Part shown: positions 61,766 to 64,000 of the stretch, piece after piece
How positions within the stretch are numbered: position 1 is the first letter of the stretch
Layout: each line of letters begins with the position of its first letter
Source of the DNA: Malurus cyaneus samueli
Taxonomy: Eukaryota; Chordata; Aves; Passeriformes; Maluridae
Assembly: GCA_009741485.1 (NCBI GenBank)
Contig: CM019230.1
Span: 4,304,619 to 4,368,618, forward strand
DNA: 64,000 bases
Reading direction: 5' to 3'
Notes under the pieces: generated by a model
Told to the model about the DNA's origin: nothing
Database searches by the model: none
The model's input: the letters and a program-made list of their open reading frames with translations, nothing else
Position numbers and translations under genes: made by a program

Positions 61766-64000
61766 TGGCAGCAAATGACTTACTGCTGCTTTCCTAAACT
61801 TCTGTGTAATTTACATTACATGCAGACATTTCTTCCTCTACCCAGTTGCAAAGCATTTTTATGCCTTGTGTTCACAGAAGTGATACATTTTAATTATATT
61901 ACACACCAAGAACTCTTATTATTTCCTTTCAAGTATTTCTTGTAAACCCAAGGCAATCCTGGCCAGAGAAAGAGGGGTTAGAGAATGTTTTTTAGGGTTG
62001 TCAGACAGCACCTTACTCACAGCCAATAATAACACTAAAACCAAACAAAACCACAGCCAAAGGTGAAACAGCAAAAGGGGTTTTTGTTCTTGTTTTCTTT
62101 TTCTTTTCTGCTATTCAGCCTCGATTTGGCCACACGGGTATAAATTATTTCTGTAACATTACAGGCACTGCTTTTAAGTACAGATAAGCACTTCAAAATT
62201 ACCATTTCATCAGTGATGATGCTACAGCTTAGTAGCCTCTGTTTTGTTGTTGTTTTTTTTTTTTTGAGTCAGGGATCACCACCCAACCTCAAAACCTCTC
62301 CCAGATTATCATAATAAATCTTGCAATTGAAAAGGATATAAAAGAGGCCAGGTTCTGCAGACAAGCTGTAAATCAGTTTTGTGGTTCAGTGGCTGATGGC
62401 TGAGTACAGCCTGGAAACCACAGCTCTAATCTGAATTACCTTGAAATGTGTGCAGAACCGTGCATTAAAAAAATCCATGTGCATCCAGCACTCAGCCCTG
62501 AACCTCTGACCAAACATACAGTGCTGAACTGTGGAAATCATGACAAAAAAAGGGAAACCCAGTAAAACATTCTCAAAAAACTGTCAGTGGCTCTCTCTGT
62601 GCTTCCTCATCATTATATTGGAATTATTTTCAATACTGGACAGTATTACATTACTTGAGTGGAATGTTTAATTTCTGTTGCAATGACACATATTCAAATT
62701 TTTGAACAGATTTTCTTTTTGAAATTACAGCTCTATGAACACTGTCAGAATTACAACTCTTCGTTCTTATTTACCATGCAGGCAGAACTGGAAATTCAAA
62801 TGATTTCCAGAAAATTAAAAGTCTTGCTGCAAGTAAATAGTTATGTAGAAAAAGCTTTTGAATTCTTGACTGTGTCCTTGTAAAATTAAATATGCTTGGA
62901 TTTTTTTTCCTTGTGGATTACAGAAACCATTTTTCCTGTTATGCAACTTTGAATTTCAATTTTTCTGCAAGTACATAAGTTGTTCACCTTCAGGTTCCTT
63001 ACTGTGATCTGAATTGCAGTGTATCTAAGGAGTTGCAGAAAAGCTATCAAATTTTTAATGAAACATTCCCATTTTCAGAATAAGCAAAAATTAAATGAGG
63101 TCTGTAATACAATGTAAAAGGGATGTACTTCTCATCCTGCGGGTGTTTGATGTTATGTATCGGAAAAATTAAAATTAAGTCTGGGGTTATTCTCAGTTTA
63201 CAACCCTGAAGATGTAAAAGGAAAATCACCAAGTTTTACTTCAGTTCCTAATTTATATTCGTGTGCTGCACCAGCAAAGTTTTCAGATCAGCAAAGAAAA
63301 GCTGCGGCTCCAGAGGGAAGAGGTTTAATACCACAGGCACTCCTAACTCCTGCTCTTGTGCAGGGAGCAGGGGATTTTGCAGCACTGCTCCTGAGAAGAT
63401 GACAACAGTGGGTATTTATCCCATGAGCAATAAAGTGACAATATTCTGTGCCAAAAGATACCTGTGCCCAGGAGATCAAAATTCAGCAGAGTTCTGCAAG
63501 CAGGAGGAGCCAGAGATGGCCAGGTCATACCCCAATATCAACAACATAATCCTGAGATTTATCTGTGCTTTTTTCAATGTCAGATAAGATCAGCAAAACG
63601 TTTCACTGACTACCTTAATATTGTTACTTTTGGCAAAAATAAAACCACCTTCCCATTAAGTATTTTTGTTTTGAAGGGGGGAAAAAAAAATAACCTTCAG
63701 GGCCCTGCAAAACAGTGAATTTTTTCTTTGAATATAACAGTTGATAACCTCTCTTTTGGGAAAAGTCACCTCTTTTGTTGTTGTTGTTCAAAGTTTCAAA
63801 GGAATAATACATATTAATTGCACCAAATTAATATTTTCTAGTGGAAGTCCTGTCTCAGCAAATGTTTAGCTGACAAACATAAGCTTTTTACCTTGCAAGC
63901 ACACAGCACTGATTTTCATTCTTTTGCTAGCAAAAACTATTAAAAAGGGAGCTGCACAGCTGTGCTCAGGATATACTCTGTATAATTTATCAGCTCTCTT

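Larger units (their letters stand above)
52416..64000 (-). other. STXBP4: STXBP4 upstream intron sequence (runs off right edge)
   Basis: This lies upstream of the WW exon in STXBP4. I searched the minus strand for the preceding coiled-coil region and the segment before LPYGW and did not recognise them, so this is read as intron, possibly containing exons too diverged or short for me to see. Visible content is an (AG)8 run, an AT-rich tract at 56281, a 52-bp minisatellite at 59493 and a possible CR1-like fragment near 61.4-61.8 kb. One exon-like segment at 56552-56716 is discussed in the findings. Confidence 0.6.

Overview
The window is vertebrate nuclear DNA, almost certainly from a bird. The evidence is CR1 retroposon fragments in both orientations, short GC-rich islands set in AT-rich intron sequence, and two genes whose exons read as avian orthologues: HLF and STXBP4. 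Both lie on the minus strand in the order STXBP4 then HLF, which matches the STXBP4-HLF order I know from human 17q22. No bacterial-type genes, CRISPR arrays, tRNA or rRNA genes were seen. Almost all ORFs here are chance or repeat-driven. Only four coding exons can be supported.

Layout, left to right. 1-16480 is the proximal part of a large HLF intron 2. It holds a GC-rich island at about 11975-12260 with three CACGTG E-boxes in 120 bp. 16481-16816 is HLF exon 2, 16817-18003 is intron 1, and about 18004-18108 is the coding end of exon 1, inside a promoter CpG island (about 17500-18660). The exon-1 frame has no in-frame ATG; the only well-placed ATG is one base out of frame. From 18.8 to 20.1 kb lie two CR1 fragments. 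From 21.86 to 23.14 kb there is a mosaic of different tandem repeats (a potentially G-quadruplex-forming hexamer array, 20-21-mer, 18-mer and 7-mer units, and an 18-G run). Inside the mosaic is a second promoter-like island (about 22430-22560) with an E-box, a perfect RORE and a CCAAT box. A 15-bp element there is identical, in opposite orientation, to one in the HLF promoter. 23.3-37.0 kb is intergenic. About 36993-39268 is the likely STXBP4 3' UTR, 39269-39374 its last coding exon, 39375-52357 its last intron, and 52358-52415 the exon with the first half of the WW domain. 52416-64000 is more STXBP4 intron, with a 52-bp minisatellite at 59493-59907. Further STXBP4 exons are not recognisable here, and HLF exons 3-4 (PAR and bZIP) lie beyond the left edge.

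HLF is a PAR-bZIP transcription factor and circadian output regulator. STXBP4 (Synip) is a syntaxin-binding PDZ/coiled-coil/WW protein. They are neighbours by synteny, with no functional operon-like link. The most interesting theme is a dispersed set of clock-type regulatory motifs around HLF: E-boxes in the promoter, in intron 2 and in an upstream island that also carries a RORE. I found no clearly novel biological system. The strongest leads are regulatory or concern the HLF start.
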